A stretch of 64,000 nt of DNA from Flavobacterium sp. WC2421 (GCF_040822115.1 NZ_CP162004.1:2294001-2358000); one strand, 5' to 3'; positions 52,645 through 62,417 are shown, counted from the first letter of the stretch. Notes: generated by a model from the letters alone, not told the origin. Translations and numbers: made by a program.

Positions 52645-53277
52645 TTATTTTTTAATTTGTGAGAATACATAAAAAAGTTCAGTAGCAATTTGCATACTTC
52701 TTTCATGGTATTTTTCTGCTTGTTGTGGTGTGTTATCAAATGCTTTTGGATCTTCAAAAGTGATGGGAATTCTTTTTTCGGCACCAGCAATAAATGGGCA
52801 ACCATTGTCAGCACTAGAGCAAGTTAAAATGGCAGCAAACTCCGCTTGAGGATTGAAGTCGTCATCATAGGTTTTTGAAAAACCAATAATTGGATGCTCA
52901 TTGTCCGTGTATTTTATGCTGTAAACAGGGTTGTTTCCCTCAGAAAGTGTTTTTACTTTGAATCCAGATTTAGATAAAGTTGCTGCTGCCATAGGGAATA
53001 GAGCAGTAGCCTCAGTTCCTCCAGAATAACTGAACACATTGCTAAAATTAAAATAAGACGCTGCAGTTTGTGCCCAAACTTGGGATAAATGGCTTCTTCT
53101 GGAATTGTGTGTACATATAAAGTTGAGCCTTATTTCCTCTTGATTGCTCACTTTAATTTGAATAAAATCAATTAAAGGTTGTAAAATTGTTCTACGTTCT
53201 TGCGAAATATTTTCTGGATGAAAAGATAGAATTTCCTTTTCGATTGCGGGAAAAATTTGTGTTTTTGATGGCATCAT
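52645..53277 (-). CDS. arsC: Arsenate reductase, LMW phosphatase type
   Basis: Read from ATG 53277 (MMPSKTQIF); a longer frame to 53385 would overlap the DUF6428 gene and is rejected. Of about 210 residues, the first 45 are an extension and the phosphatase loop is [14 protein letters not shown] (CX5R with Cys near residue 55). Later Cys occurs in [18 protein letters not shown], which supplies the resolving residue. It reduces arsenate to arsenite for ACR3. The long N-terminal extension is like other Bacteroidota ArsC proteins. Confidence 0.9.
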   Translation of the reverse strand: MMPSKTQIFPAIEKEILSFHPENISQERRTILQPLIDFIQIKVSNQEEIRLNFICTHNSRRSHLSQVWAQTAASYFNFSNVFSYSGGTEATALFPMAAATLSKSGFKVKTLSEGNNPVYSIKYTDNEHPIIGFSKTYDDDFNPQAEFAAILTCSSADNGCPFIAGAEKRIPITFEDPKAFDNTPQQAEKYHERSMQIATELFYVFSQIKK

Positions 53278-53296
53278 TTTCAGTAGTATATTTGGA

Positions 53297-53767
53297 TTAG
53301 CAACAACCTCCACCAGGAGTACAGCTGTTGTTTTGAACTGGAATTTCAGAGATTTTAATTTTTTGTTTTTCTTGAGGAATTCCACATTGATCTTCTGCTA
53401 AACAAGCAGTAAGCTTATTTAACAAAGTGAAATCATTTCCATTGAAACCTAAATCGTATTTACCAATAGTTTCCGACTGGTATTCAACTTCAATTTCATA
53501 ATCTTCGATGCCTAATACTTTTTCAGATAGTTCAATAATATCTAATAATTTTTTTGGTTTCAAGCGGTGTTCAAAATCATTGGCATCCCATAATTGAAAG
53601 TTCACTACGGTTTCTTTTCTTACTTTTCCACCACAATCAATAAAGTTTTTAGTGATTAAACCCACTTCTGTTACATGGAAATGTTCAGGAACATAAGTTC
53701 CGTTTGGCAATACAAAAGTTACGTTTTCTAACGTACTTAGCTGTTTTTTAATTTCAGATAGTTTCAT
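53297..53767 (-). CDS. DUF6428-family protein with Cys-rich tail
   Basis: A 156-residue protein. The body (VPEHFHVTEVGLITKNFIDCGGK, then FQLWDANDFEHRLKPKKLLDII) is typical of DUF6428, a small family found in arsenic-resistance clusters of Bacteroidota. The last residues are CTPGGGCC, a possible arsenite- or metal-binding tail. The function is unknown. It lies 100 bp after arsR and 19 bp before arsC. Confidence 0.85.
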   Translation of the reverse strand: MKLSEIKKQLSTLENVTFVLPNGTYVPEHFHVTEVGLITKNFIDCGGKVRKETVVNFQLWDANDFEHRLKPKKLLDIIELSEKVLGIEDYEIEVEYQSETIGKYDLGFNGNDFTLLNKLTACLAEDQCGIPQEKQKIKISEIPVQNNSCTPGGGCC

Positions 53768-53867
53768 ATGAATATAATATTTGTTTTTTAAAAGAATATG
53801 GTATCGCCATTACTAAAATTATATTGTTTTTGAGTCATGGCAATTTCATGATTGGTATTTTTAAAAA

Positions 53868-54200
53868 TTAACAACATTGATTTTTTTTATTTTCTAAATA
53901 GGTATTGATGTTTTCGAAAAAGCCTTTTATTTTTTCAAAACCTTCTTCGTTAAGACAATAACAGATTGCATTTCCTTCGAAATTTCCCTTTATTAGACCA
54001 GCATTTTTTAACTCTTTTAAGTGTTGCGAAACAGTGGGCTGTGCAAGCGGAAGTTCATTTACAATTTCGCCACAAACACAGCTATTCACTTTTATGAGGT
54101 GCTGTATTATAGCAATACGCGCCGGATGACCAATTGCTTTAGCTAAAATGGCCAATTCGTTTTGCTCCTCTGTAAAATGTTCTGATTTAGTAATTCCCAT
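53868..54200 (-). CDS. arsR: ArsR-family arsenic-responsive repressor
   Basis: This protein of about 110 residues is read from the ATG at 54200 (MGITKSEHF); seven more residues are possible. The winged HTH contains SCVCGEIVNEL, whose CVCG fits an As(III)-binding site, and LAQPTVSQHLKELKNAGLI (recognition helix). The C-terminus has CC. It probably represses the ars operon and itself through the inverted repeat at 54213-54224. Confidence 0.93.
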   Translation of the reverse strand: MGITKSEHFTEEQNELAILAKAIGHPARIAIIQHLIKVNSCVCGEIVNELPLAQPTVSQHLKELKNAGLIKGNFEGNAICYCLNEEGFEKIKGFFENINTYLENKKNQCC

Positions 54201-54212
54201 CGTTATATATTT

Positions 54213-54224
54213 ATATTGCAATAT
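54213..54224. promoter_or_regulatory. Candidate ArsR operator
   Basis: ATATTGCAATAT is a perfect 12-bp palindrome, 13 bp before the arsR start, in an AT-rich region. ArsR/SmtB proteins usually bind such short inverted repeats. Confidence 0.5.
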
Positions 54225-54378
54225 TACGATAATAAAAAATAAGAATAAAATATTTTTTATTTTTTTATAAAAAGTATTGAAAGTGCCTTTTGAAATGAAA
54301 TACTAATTAAATATTAAATAAAATTTTCTCTTTAGTAATATGCGTATTTTTATAGTAATTATCTTAAAAAAATATAAG

Positions 54379-55914
54379 ATGAAACACTATGATATTATTA
54401 TTGTAGGCTCAGGTGCTGGCGGATCGACTTTAGCTTACAAATTGGCAGATTCTGGAAAAAATATTTTAATAATTGAACGAGGCGATTTTATACCAATAGA
54501 AAAAGAAAACTGGGATAGTGAAGCAGTTTTTGTAAAAAACAAATACACAACTACCGAGCGATGGCTTGATAAAGAGGACAAAGAATTTCAACCGGGACAA
54601 CATTACAATGTAGGCGGGAATACTAAATTATATGGAGCGGCACTATTTAGAATGCGAGAAAATGACTTTAATGAAGTGAAGCATTATGGCGGAATTTCTC
54701 CAAAATGGCCCATATCCTATTATGATCTTAAAAAATATTATTTAGAAGCTGAAAGATTGTATGCTGTTCATGGCGAAAGAGGGGCAGACCCCACAGAACC
54801 CGAAGAAGAAAACCCTTATTTATACCCACCTTTAAAACACGAACCGCGAATCCAACAGGTTTTTGATGAATTGAAAAATGCTGGCTTACATCCGTTTCCA
54901 TTACCTATAGGCTTGAATCCTGATGATAAGAATAAAGCAAGCGCTCCTTTTATTTTAGATCGTTTTGATGGATTTCCAGACCCTACAGAACATAAGGCAG
55001 ATGCTCATATCAATGCACTTAGAAAAGCGCTACAGCAAGACAATGTAAGTTTAATGACTAATGCTCAAGTCACCAAACTTTATACTAATAATTCAGGCAC
55101 AGCCATTTCTAAAATGGATGTTCTTTACAATGGTGAAGTTGTAACCCTCACCGCTGATTTAGTAATTTTATCCTGCGGTGCAATTAATTCGGCCGTATTA
55201 CTTTTAAAAAGTGCTAATACTATCTATCCCGCTGGCTTGGCGAATTCTTCAGGAATTGTTGGTAGGAATTATATGTTTCATAATAATTCAGCTATGATTG
55301 CTTTATCAACTACGGCAAACGATTCCAAGTTTGGGAAAACCTTTGGAATTAATGACTATTATCATAAGAGTGATGAATTTGAATTTCCCCTTGGACACAT
55401 TCAAATGCTAGGCAAATCAGATAAGACACAAATTAGTGCCGATAGCCCAATTCCAGCGCCAGGATTTACATTTGAAATGATGGCCAAACATTCCGTTGAC
55501 TTTTGGTTGGCTTCTGAAGATTTGCCTGATCCAAATAACAGGATAACTTTGGAAAGCCAAAAAATAAAAATAAATTACACACCCAATAATTTGAAAGGAC
55601 ATCATCTTTTAATGGATAAACTGAAATACAGTTTAGAACATTCGGGGAGCTTTTCTCATTTTATTCCTAAGAATATTTATTTTGGAAAAGACATGGATAT
55701 AGCAGCAGTGGCACATCAAAATGGAACCATTCGTTTTGGTACTGATCCCAAATTATCTGCTTTAGATACTTTTTGTAGATCTCATGATGTAAAAAATTTG
55801 TTTGTTGTAGACGGAAGTTTTTTTGTTTCCAGCTCTGCAGTAAATCCAGCTTTAACCATAATGGCTATGGCATTACGAGTGGGAGATTATATTAAAAATG
55901 AACTACTAAATTAA
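54379..55914 (+). CDS. GMC-family FAD oxidoreductase
   Basis: A protein of about 511 residues, read from the ATG at 54379 (MKHYDIIIVGSGAGGS). The N-terminal dinucleotide-binding motif is IIVGSGAGGSTLAYKLA. The GMC signature QHYNVGGNTKLYGAALFRM follows, and the C-terminal active-site region reads LFVVDGSFFVSSSAVNPALT. Such enzymes oxidise sugars, choline or alcohols. The next gene is an SDR of the glucose dehydrogenase type, then a large glycosidase, so sugar oxidation is likely; the substrate is not shown. It is the first gene of a four-gene run. Confidence 0.9.
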   Translation: MKHYDIIIVGSGAGGSTLAYKLADSGKNILIIERGDFIPIEKENWDSEAVFVKNKYTTTERWLDKEDKEFQPGQHYNVGGNTKLYGAALFRMRENDFNEVKHYGGISPKWPISYYDLKKYYLEAERLYAVHGERGADPTEPEEENPYLYPPLKHEPRIQQVFDELKNAGLHPFPLPIGLNPDDKNKASAPFILDRFDGFPDPTEHKADAHINALRKALQQDNVSLMTNAQVTKLYTNNSGTAISKMDVLYNGEVVTLTADLVILSCGAINSAVLLLKSANTIYPAGLANSSGIVGRNYMFHNNSAMIALSTTANDSKFGKTFGINDYYHKSDEFEFPLGHIQMLGKSDKTQISADSPIPAPGFTFEMMAKHSVDFWLASEDLPDPNNRITLESQKIKINYTPNNLKGHHLLMDKLKYSLEHSGSFSHFIPKNIYFGKDMDIAAVAHQNGTIRFGTDPKLSALDTFCRSHDVKNLFVVDGSFFVSSSAVNPALTIMAMALRVGDYIKNELLN

Positions 55915-55920
55915 AAGAAT

Positions 55921-56739
55921 ATGCAAAAACCAAATGAACGACTAGCAGGTCAAACTTGCATAGTAACTGGAGCGAATTCAGGAATTGGAGAAGCGGTGGC
56001 TATCGCAATGGGTAGAGACGGTGCTAATGTAGTGGTCAATTACGTTTCGAATCCAGAAATTGCCGAAGAGATTGCACATAAAATTTCGATGGATAACCTT
56101 TGTGGAGATGCAATAGCTATAAAATGTGATGTCAGTAAGGAAGAGGAAGTAATCGCTATGTTTAAACAAACAGTAAACCATTTTGGAACGGTTGATATTT
56201 GTGTACCTAATGCAGGTTTACAGCGTGATGCCCCAATGCACCAAATGACACTAGCCCAATGGCAACTGGTTATTGATGTGAATCTTACAGGGCAGTTTCT
56301 TTGTGCTCGTGAATCGATTCGGGAATTTTTACGAAGAGGAATGCGTCCAGATGTTTCTAAGTCATTAGGTAAAATTATTCAAATGAGTTCAGTACATCAA
56401 ATTATTCCTTGGGCTGGCCATGCTAATTATGCTGCTTCCAAAGGAGGAATTGTGATGTTAATGGAAACAATTTGTCAAGAATACGCTCCCCATAAAATAC
56501 GATGCAACAGTATTGCTCCTGGCGCCATAAAAACACCTATAAATAAGGAAGCTTGGGATACACCAGAGGCTTTAAACGAATTGAATAAACTAATTCCGTA
56601 TAAACGAATTGGTATTCCTGAGGATATAGGAAGTACAGCAGTTTGGTTGGCTTCTGATGAGTCGGAGTACATAAATGGAACAACCATTTTTGTGGATGGA
56701 GGGATGACTTGCTATCCAGGTTTTACTACAAATGGTTAA
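55921..56739 (+). CDS. SDR-family oxidoreductase, glucose 1-dehydrogenase type
   Basis: A 272-residue short-chain dehydrogenase. NAD(P)-binding TGANSGIGEAVAIAM, the NAG motif (VPNAGLQRD), catalytic Ser in QMSSVHQIIPW and YxxxK in NYAASKGGIVM, and the end FVDGGMTCYPGF that resembles Bacillus glucose 1-dehydrogenase. It starts 6 bp after the GMC gene. The sugar substrate is inferred. Confidence 0.9.
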   Translation: MQKPNERLAGQTCIVTGANSGIGEAVAIAMGRDGANVVVNYVSNPEIAEEIAHKISMDNLCGDAIAIKCDVSKEEEVIAMFKQTVNHFGTVDICVPNAGLQRDAPMHQMTLAQWQLVIDVNLTGQFLCARESIREFLRRGMRPDVSKSLGKIIQMSSVHQIIPWAGHANYAASKGGIVMLMETICQEYAPHKIRCNSIAPGAIKTPINKEAWDTPEALNELNKLIPYKRIGIPEDIGSTAVWLASDESEYINGTTIFVDGGMTCYPGFTTNG

Positions 56740-56771
56740 AAAAACAGTTGGTTAAAAAAACAGTGAAATAA

Positions 56772-59399
56772 ATGGTATCGAAAGAACAGCTGAGGATTAA
56801 CGAAAATTATGCTAAAGAAAAAGATTGGCTTCATTGGGGACCATATCTTAGTGAGCGTCAATGGGGAACTGTAAGAGAAGATTATAGCGCGTCAGGTGAT
56901 GCTTGGAACTATTTTACACACGACCATGCTCGAAGTAGAACCTATCGATGGGGAGAAGATGGAATTGCAGGTTTTTCGGATAAATATTGTAATATCTGTT
57001 TTGGTATAGGCCTTTGGAATGGGAAAGATGCTATTTTAAAAGAGCGCCTTTTTGGTCTAACTGGTCCAGAAGGAAATCATGGAGAAGATGTTAAGGAACT
57101 GTATTATTATCTTGAAAATACGCCATCTCATTCCTACATGAAACATTTGTATAAATATCCTCAAAACGAATTTCCTTATGATCAATTGGTTGCTGAAAAT
57201 AAGAAGCGAAATCAAAATGAGTTAGAGTACAAATTGTTGGATACAGGAATATTTGATAATAATGACTATTTTGACATAATTACGGAATATGCCAAAGCCG
57301 ACGCCGAAGATATTTTAATTAAAATCACCATCAACAATAGAAGTGCCAGTGCTGCTTCGCTTACTCTATTACCCACTTTATGGATTCGTAATTTTTGGAG
57401 TTTCAAAAAGGATATTGTAAAACCAGTCATCAAAAAAGAAGTAGCAGGAAATAAAACATTTGTATCCATTGTTCATCCTTTTGTAGGGAATTATAATTTT
57501 TATTTTGATGATGCTTCCAAGCTTCTGTTTACTGAAAATGAAACTAATGAAGAAGTAATTTTTGATAGTCCAAATGATCATCAATTTAAAAAAGATTTAT
57601 TTCATGATGCAGTGATAAAGGATGATTTTTCATTGGCAGAAAAAAATAGTGAAGGAACAAAATTCAGTCCTTTGTATCAGCTTCATTTAGAAGCAGGAGC
57701 ATCGTATTCCGTGCGATTGCGTATTTCAAAACAAGAAATAGAAAATCCTTTTGATGAGAATTTCGAGCAAATTGTTACTGAAAGACAAACGGAATGTTCG
57801 GAATTTTATGATGGAATAGCAGGAAACGACACCAAGGTTGAACCTGCAATTCAGCGTCAGGCATTTGCAGGATTATTATGGTCAAAGCAGTATTATAATT
57901 ATGAAATAGAGACTTGGTTAGAGGGAGATGCCAAAGAACCTACACCTCCTGCAGCAAGATGGAATGGTCGAAATAGTGATTGGACCACGCTTCGGAATCA
58001 CGATGTTATTTCGATGCCAGATGCCTGGGAATATCCTTGGTATGCCTCATGGGATTTGGCTTTTCATTGTGCCACTTTTGCATTAATAGATCCCGAGTTT
58101 GCAAAGCAACAGTTGCTGCTCTTTACCAGAGAATGGTATATGGCACCCAATGGTCAAATTCCAGCTTATGAATGGTCTTTTAGTGATGTAAATCCTCCTG
58201 TGCAAGCTTGGGCCGCTTTACAAGTTTTTAAAACTGACAAAAAGAAAAATGGAGTAGGGGATATTAAATTTTTGAAACGCATATTTAACAAATTGGCACT
58301 TAATTTCACTTGGTGGGTAAACCGATTGGACACTAATGAAAATAACGTTTTTGAAGGCGGTTTTTTAGGATTAGATAATATTGGGGTTTTTGATAGAAGT
58401 CATGGAATTCCGGGTAACGGACATTTAGAACAAGTAGATGGAACTTCTTGGATGGCTTTATACTGCTTGAATATGCTTGAAATGAGTTTAGAAATAGCCA
58501 TGGAAGACGATTCATATGAAGATATGGCTACCAAGTACTTTGGACATTTTGTCTTTATTGCTGAGGCTTTAAACAAAATGAGTATTGAATTTATAGGGAC
58601 TTGGGATGAGGAACAAGGCTTTTTTTATGATAAATTGGTCTTCCCTAATGGCGAGTTTATGCCAATTAAAGTGCGTTCCATAGCAGGATTATTATCTATG
58701 ACAGCCGTTTTTTGCATCAAGAAAGAAACACTGGAGCGTTTACCCATTTTTAGAAAAAGTGTTTTGTGGTTTGAAAAATTTCGAAATGATAGTTTAAAAT
58801 ATCCCGTGATAACAGAACATACAGATGGAGGTGATTTGTTATTGTCATTGGTACCCAAAGATCGTTTACAAATATTAATGAAAGCGCTATTGGATGAAAA
58901 TGAATTTTTAAGTCCACACGGAATACGGTCTTTATCTAAAGTGCATGAAGCCCCATATTGTATCAATATCGAAGGAGTGAATTACAGCATTAATTATGAA
59001 CCAGCTGAATCAACTACGACACTTTTTGGAGGTAATTCAAATTGGCGTGGCCCAGTTTGGATGCCTTTAAATTATTTGTTTATTCAATCTTTAAAAGAAT
59101 ATTATTCCTATTGTGGAGATACTGTAAAGCTTGAATTTCCAACTGGTTCTAATAATGAAATGGATTTGCAGCAAATAACAAATGAGCTTAGTAAACGACT
59201 GATTTTAATTTTCGAAAAAGATGCAGAAGGAAATCGCCCTGTTCATGCCTTACATGCTATAAAGTACAAAGAGGCAGACTTTGAGAATTTAATTCTTTTT
59301 TACGAATATTTTCATGGAGATACTGGTAGGGGTGTGGGTGCTGCTCATCAAACGGGGTGGACTGCTTTAATAGCCAATTTAATTCATGAAACCCAATAA
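56772..59399 (+). CDS. Large glycoside hydrolase-like protein (MGH1/GH63-type)
   Basis: An 875-residue cytosolic protein with no signal peptide. The N-terminal part (about 30-330) is a beta-rich domain with WLHWGPYLSERQWGTVREDYS. The C-terminal part (about 350-875) is an (alpha/alpha)6-type barrel as in GH63/mannosylglycerate hydrolase-like enzymes: EYPWYASWDLAFHCATFAL (acidic catalytic Asp), NGQIPAYEWSFSDVNPPV (Glu) and GNSNWRGPVWMPLNYL. It probably cleaves an alpha-linked gluco- or manno-disaccharide; the substrate is unknown. It is 32 bp after the SDR gene and 66 bp before the MFS transporter gene. Confidence 0.85.
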   Translation: MVSKEQLRINENYAKEKDWLHWGPYLSERQWGTVREDYSASGDAWNYFTHDHARSRTYRWGEDGIAGFSDKYCNICFGIGLWNGKDAILKERLFGLTGPEGNHGEDVKELYYYLENTPSHSYMKHLYKYPQNEFPYDQLVAENKKRNQNELEYKLLDTGIFDNNDYFDIITEYAKADAEDILIKITINNRSASAASLTLLPTLWIRNFWSFKKDIVKPVIKKEVAGNKTFVSIVHPFVGNYNFYFDDASKLLFTENETNEEVIFDSPNDHQFKKDLFHDAVIKDDFSLAEKNSEGTKFSPLYQLHLEAGASYSVRLRISKQEIENPFDENFEQIVTERQTECSEFYDGIAGNDTKVEPAIQRQAFAGLLWSKQYYNYEIETWLEGDAKEPTPPAARWNGRNSDWTTLRNHDVISMPDAWEYPWYASWDLAFHCATFALIDPEFAKQQLLLFTREWYMAPNGQIPAYEWSFSDVNPPVQAWAALQVFKTDKKKNGVGDIKFLKRIFNKLALNFTWWVNRLDTNENNVFEGGFLGLDNIGVFDRSHGIPGNGHLEQVDGTSWMALYCLNMLEMSLEIAMEDDSYEDMATKYFGHFVFIAEALNKMSIEFIGTWDEEQGFFYDKLVFPNGEFMPIKVRSIAGLLSMTAVFCIKKETLERLPIFRKSVLWFEKFRNDSLKYPVITEHTDGGDLLLSLVPKDRLQILMKALLDENEFLSPHGIRSLSKVHEAPYCINIEGVNYSINYEPAESTTTLFGGNSNWRGPVWMPLNYLFIQSLKEYYSYCGDTVKLEFPTGSNNEMDLQQITNELSKRLILIFEKDAEGNRPVHALHAIKYKEADFENLILFYEYFHGDTGRGVGAAHQTGWTALIANLIHETQ

Positions 59400-59465
59400 T
59401 TAGTTTAAGGCAAAAATCACTTTTGTACGAAAGATGGATTCTAATTATTTAAAGATTATATTATA

Positions 59466-60632
59466 ATGGAAAGCAAAGTACTTAAAACGGTTGTAGTTTA
59501 TCTCGGAGGATTGTTAACCGGATTATCCTTGATTATTTATCCTGCTCTAGGGCCTATTTTTACTGACTCTGCTCATTTTGGATTCAGTAGCAATCAGTTC
59601 AGTAGTATTTTTATACCACAAACTATTTTGGCTATTTTTTCGGCTTTGTTGACTCCTTTTTTTGTTTCAAAATGGGGCGTGAAAAATGTTTTGCTCCAAG
59701 GGTGCATATCACTGGCTTTTACCCTGTTTTTATTATTCATGAGCCATTTTTTTATACATGAAAAAACAAAAGCTTTATTTTTAATTTATTCTGGCACTTG
59801 TTTTTTGGGTCTTGGTTTCGGATTGGTAATAACGGTGCTCAATCCGCTAGCTTTTCAGCTTTTTCCAAATAACGAATTGGCATCTATTTCCGGACTCCAT
59901 TTTTCATTAGGATTGGGTACTGCAGGCGCACCACTGCTCGTTAGTATGTTACATAACCCCAATTTGTGGTGGTATTTACCCCTAATAGTTTTTGCATTAG
60001 TACTAATCTTATTGGTGTTTGTGTTATTTTTAAATTTAAATAAGCAGGAGAATACTTTGCAGGCCAGTACTTTAAAAATCCCATTGCGTTTATGGGGATT
60101 TGTCCTTATTGTTATTCTTTATGGAATTTGTGAGGGTACTTTAGGTAGTTACGGTGCCGTTTTCCTCAAGAACCAAGGTTTTTCAATTAAAACAGCTGCA
60201 GTAGGACTCGCTTTGTTTTGGGGTGGATTGGCTTTTGGGAGAATTGTTTTTGGACTCTTATCAGCTCGTTTTAAAATGAAAGGCATTACATTACTATCGG
60301 CTTTGTTAATCGTTTTTATGTTTTACTTGATTCCAATGAGCACAGTTGAAAATTGGAGTCTTTTAGGAATGGCATTAGTAGGAATTTTGATGTCTTCCTT
60401 ATTTCCTTCTTCAGTAAATTGGGCTACACAAGAAAATACAAGCCAAGCTATAATGGTATCTGGTTTGATGGTAGCATCACTTCAGTTTGGAACTGGCATC
60501 AGTACTAATTTTCTTGGATTTTTAAGTGCAATTTATCCATTAGCATTATTGTTTAAATGGATGGGGCTCATCGCTTTTGGAATGGTTGGATTAATGTGGT
60601 ACATGCAAAAAAAATCTAAAAGCAAAAGTTGA
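59466..60632 (+). CDS. MFS transporter
   Basis: A 388-residue membrane protein with twelve hydrophobic segments: GGLLTGLSLIIYPALGPIF near the N-terminus, GTCFLGLGFGLVITVLNP, LWGGLAFGRIVFGLLSARF and ALVGILMSSLFPSSVNWA. It has the layout of sugar-importing FucP/GlcP-like MFS proteins. As the last gene of a GMC-SDR-glycosidase run, import of the sugar they act on is likely. No operator was seen. Confidence 0.88.
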   Translation: MESKVLKTVVVYLGGLLTGLSLIIYPALGPIFTDSAHFGFSSNQFSSIFIPQTILAIFSALLTPFFVSKWGVKNVLLQGCISLAFTLFLLFMSHFFIHEKTKALFLIYSGTCFLGLGFGLVITVLNPLAFQLFPNNELASISGLHFSLGLGTAGAPLLVSMLHNPNLWWYLPLIVFALVLILLVFVLFLNLNKQENTLQASTLKIPLRLWGFVLIVILYGICEGTLGSYGAVFLKNQGFSIKTAAVGLALFWGGLAFGRIVFGLLSARFKMKGITLLSALLIVFMFYLIPMSTVENWSLLGMALVGILMSSLFPSSVNWATQENTSQAIMVSGLMVASLQFGTGISTNFLGFLSAIYPLALLFKWMGLIAFGMVGLMWYMQKKSKSKS

Positions 60633-60649
60633 TATCTACTTATTAATTT

Positions 60650-60910
60650 TTAAAGTATAAAGGTGTCTTTTGGTATGGCATGAAACCCTATTTGTTTTAC
60701 TTTGTTTTCAATATCAGTAATATTCACTATCTTATTAGTGTGAACAGTAAATTCTCGCGGGAATATTTCTAAATTGACGATAACATTTTTTATACCTTCA
60801 AGTTCCAATAAATTTTTTTTGATTTCTAGTAAATCAGTCTCTTCCATGGCATTTGTTCCAAAAACTTTACCATGATTATCTGGGATGACATTGTTTGTTA
60901 GGAGGCTCAT
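60650..60910 (-). CDS. HMA-like small protein without metal Cys
   Basis: An 86-residue protein. The segment LLELEGIKNVIVNLEIFPREFTV and IENKVKQIGFHAI follows the beta-alpha-beta-beta-alpha-beta pattern of heavy-metal-associated domains, but the MxCxxC metal site is absent. It is convergent with the MFS gene (18 bp apart). The function is unknown, and it may have lost metal binding. Confidence 0.7.
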   Translation of the reverse strand: MSLLTNNVIPDNHGKVFGTNAMEETDLLEIKKNLLELEGIKNVIVNLEIFPREFTVHTNKIVNITDIENKVKQIGFHAIPKDTFIL

Positions 60911-61079
60911 ATTTTTTATATAAAATGGTTAATACTTATCTAAGAAGTTACTATAAATTTAAGCATTTATGTTCTATTATTTTTTATTTAATTGATTATT
61001 ATGTTTAATAATAGGAAAGCTATTAAATATTAAATGATTAACTTAGTGTTTAGTAGTCAACTAGTTAAAACGAAAAAAA

Positions 61080-61436
61080 ATGAAAAATTCAGATAAAAAT
61101 TCAGATTCTTTAAAAAAAAGTAAAGAAGATAAAAACAAACTCCCAGATTCTCTTAATTATCCTCCAAGTGAAGATATTTACAATCAATTTCATAAAGAGA
61201 GTGATATTAACCCAGATGATATTACCAAAAAGAAAATCCCAGTAGAAATAAATAATCGTACTAAGTTGAATGAAAAAGACTTTGAAGAAGATATGTCTGG
61301 TGGTGATTTAGATATTCCTGGTTCCGAGTTGGATGATGCTCAGGAAAATGTTGGAAGTGAAGATGAAGAAAACAATCATTACAGTATAGGTGGTGACAAC
61401 CACAATGATTTAGAGGAAAATAACGGCAATCAATAG
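61080..61436 (+). CDS. Acidic low-complexity protein
   Basis: A 118-residue, very hydrophilic protein with no predicted fold: Lys/Asp/Ser-rich at the start and Glu/Asp/Asn-rich at the end. The middle MSGGDLDIPGSELDDAQ is a conserved-looking motif also common in other Bacteroidota proteins of this type, followed by NHYSIGGDNHND. No signal peptide or membrane segment. The function is unknown; it is likely disordered. It is preceded by a 170-bp AT-rich leader and appears as a single gene. Confidence 0.7.
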   Translation: MKNSDKNSDSLKKSKEDKNKLPDSLNYPPSEDIYNQFHKESDINPDDITKKKIPVEINNRTKLNEKDFEEDMSGGDLDIPGSELDDAQENVGSEDEENNHYSIGGDNHNDLEENNGNQ

Positions 61437-61484
61437 ACTCATTTTTATAAATATGCTATTGAAAATCGATTCTATTAATGTCTT

Positions 61485-62315
61485 TTATTCAAATTGTTTT
61501 GAATCTATTATATTCTTTAAGTTAGCAACACTAAGTCCCCATTTTATAAGATTATTGTTGTAGATCTCACGGTATTTATTAATTATGGTGTAATATTGGT
61601 TTTGAAAATCGGTAGTCATATCATAATTCCACCTGTTGTCTCTAAATACGGTTTCAAAATTGAATACGTTTCCCACTAAATTTTTATAATCATTGATTAA
61701 TTGTGCCTGATTATTTAATTTTAATAATGGTGCTATTTCTTCAGTATAGAATTCAACGGCCGTTGCATTGATCGCTAATCCTTTTTCTAGCCATTGATTT
61801 TGTAAAGAATCATCGGTGTATTTATAAAAATCATCTATCAACTTATCTGAAAATGTTTCGGGAAGAATAATGTTTTTTAATTTTGAATTTAGCATACCAT
61901 TTGCGTCATATTTCAATTGAGAATTAGGAATCATAGTGGAATTAAACAAATACCATTCAAAATCCAGCATTAATGAAATTAGCTTTTTTGTTTTAAGTTT
62001 ATCTAACCATGTTTTATAATGAACTAGACCTTTTGGAAAAAGCTCTAAATCAATTACCATTTGGTGTGTTTCTATACCATCGTTTACATGTAATACTGTG
62101 GCAACATGATATCCCCAATCAATTGTTCCATTAGGAGAGAGCTCTTTTTTATCAATAAATGTGATTAATTGTGAATTTGAATTGGAATAAATACCAGGAG
62201 AAAAAGCCCAAATTTTAGATGTTATAATCCCTTTTGATTCTAATAGCAAGCTTATATAATGCGACAAATTATGACAATTTGCTTGCTGATACCCTACAGG
62301 CAATGATGCCTTCAA
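61485..62315 (-). CDS. Protein-glutaminase/deamidase-like protein (start uncertain)
   Basis: A 276-residue protein read from TTG 62315. It resembles the protein-glutaminase-like cysteine hydrolases: Cys in GYQQANCHNLSHYISLLLE, then IDWGYHVATVLHVND (His) and MVIDLELFPKG (Asp), giving a possible C-H-D triad. No ATG exists in the frame, which extends upstream to a run of twelve A (minus strand) at 62413-62402 after the transglutaminase stop. The N-terminus therefore may be cut, may use ATT/ATC, or may be affected by the homopolymer. It follows the transglutaminase gene on the same strand and probably belongs to that operon. No signal peptide was found. Confidence 0.65.
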   Translation of the reverse strand: MKASLPVGYQQANCHNLSHYISLLLESKGIITSKIWAFSPGIYSNSNSQLITFIDKKELSPNGTIDWGYHVATVLHVNDGIETHQMVIDLELFPKGLVHYKTWLDKLKTKKLISLMLDFEWYLFNSTMIPNSQLKYDANGMLNSKLKNIILPETFSDKLIDDFYKYTDDSLQNQWLEKGLAINATAVEFYTEEIAPLLKLNNQAQLINDYKNLVGNVFNFETVFRDNRWNYDMTTDFQNQYYTIINKYREIYNNNLIKWGLSVANLKNIIDSKQFE

Positions 62316-62417
62316 TATATCCTTGAATACTTTTTTAGCAGTATCTTGATCTACAATTGAAGCTTTTGCAGGGGTTAATATTTGATGTTTTGATTTAATG
62401 ATTTTTTTTTTTTAGTA

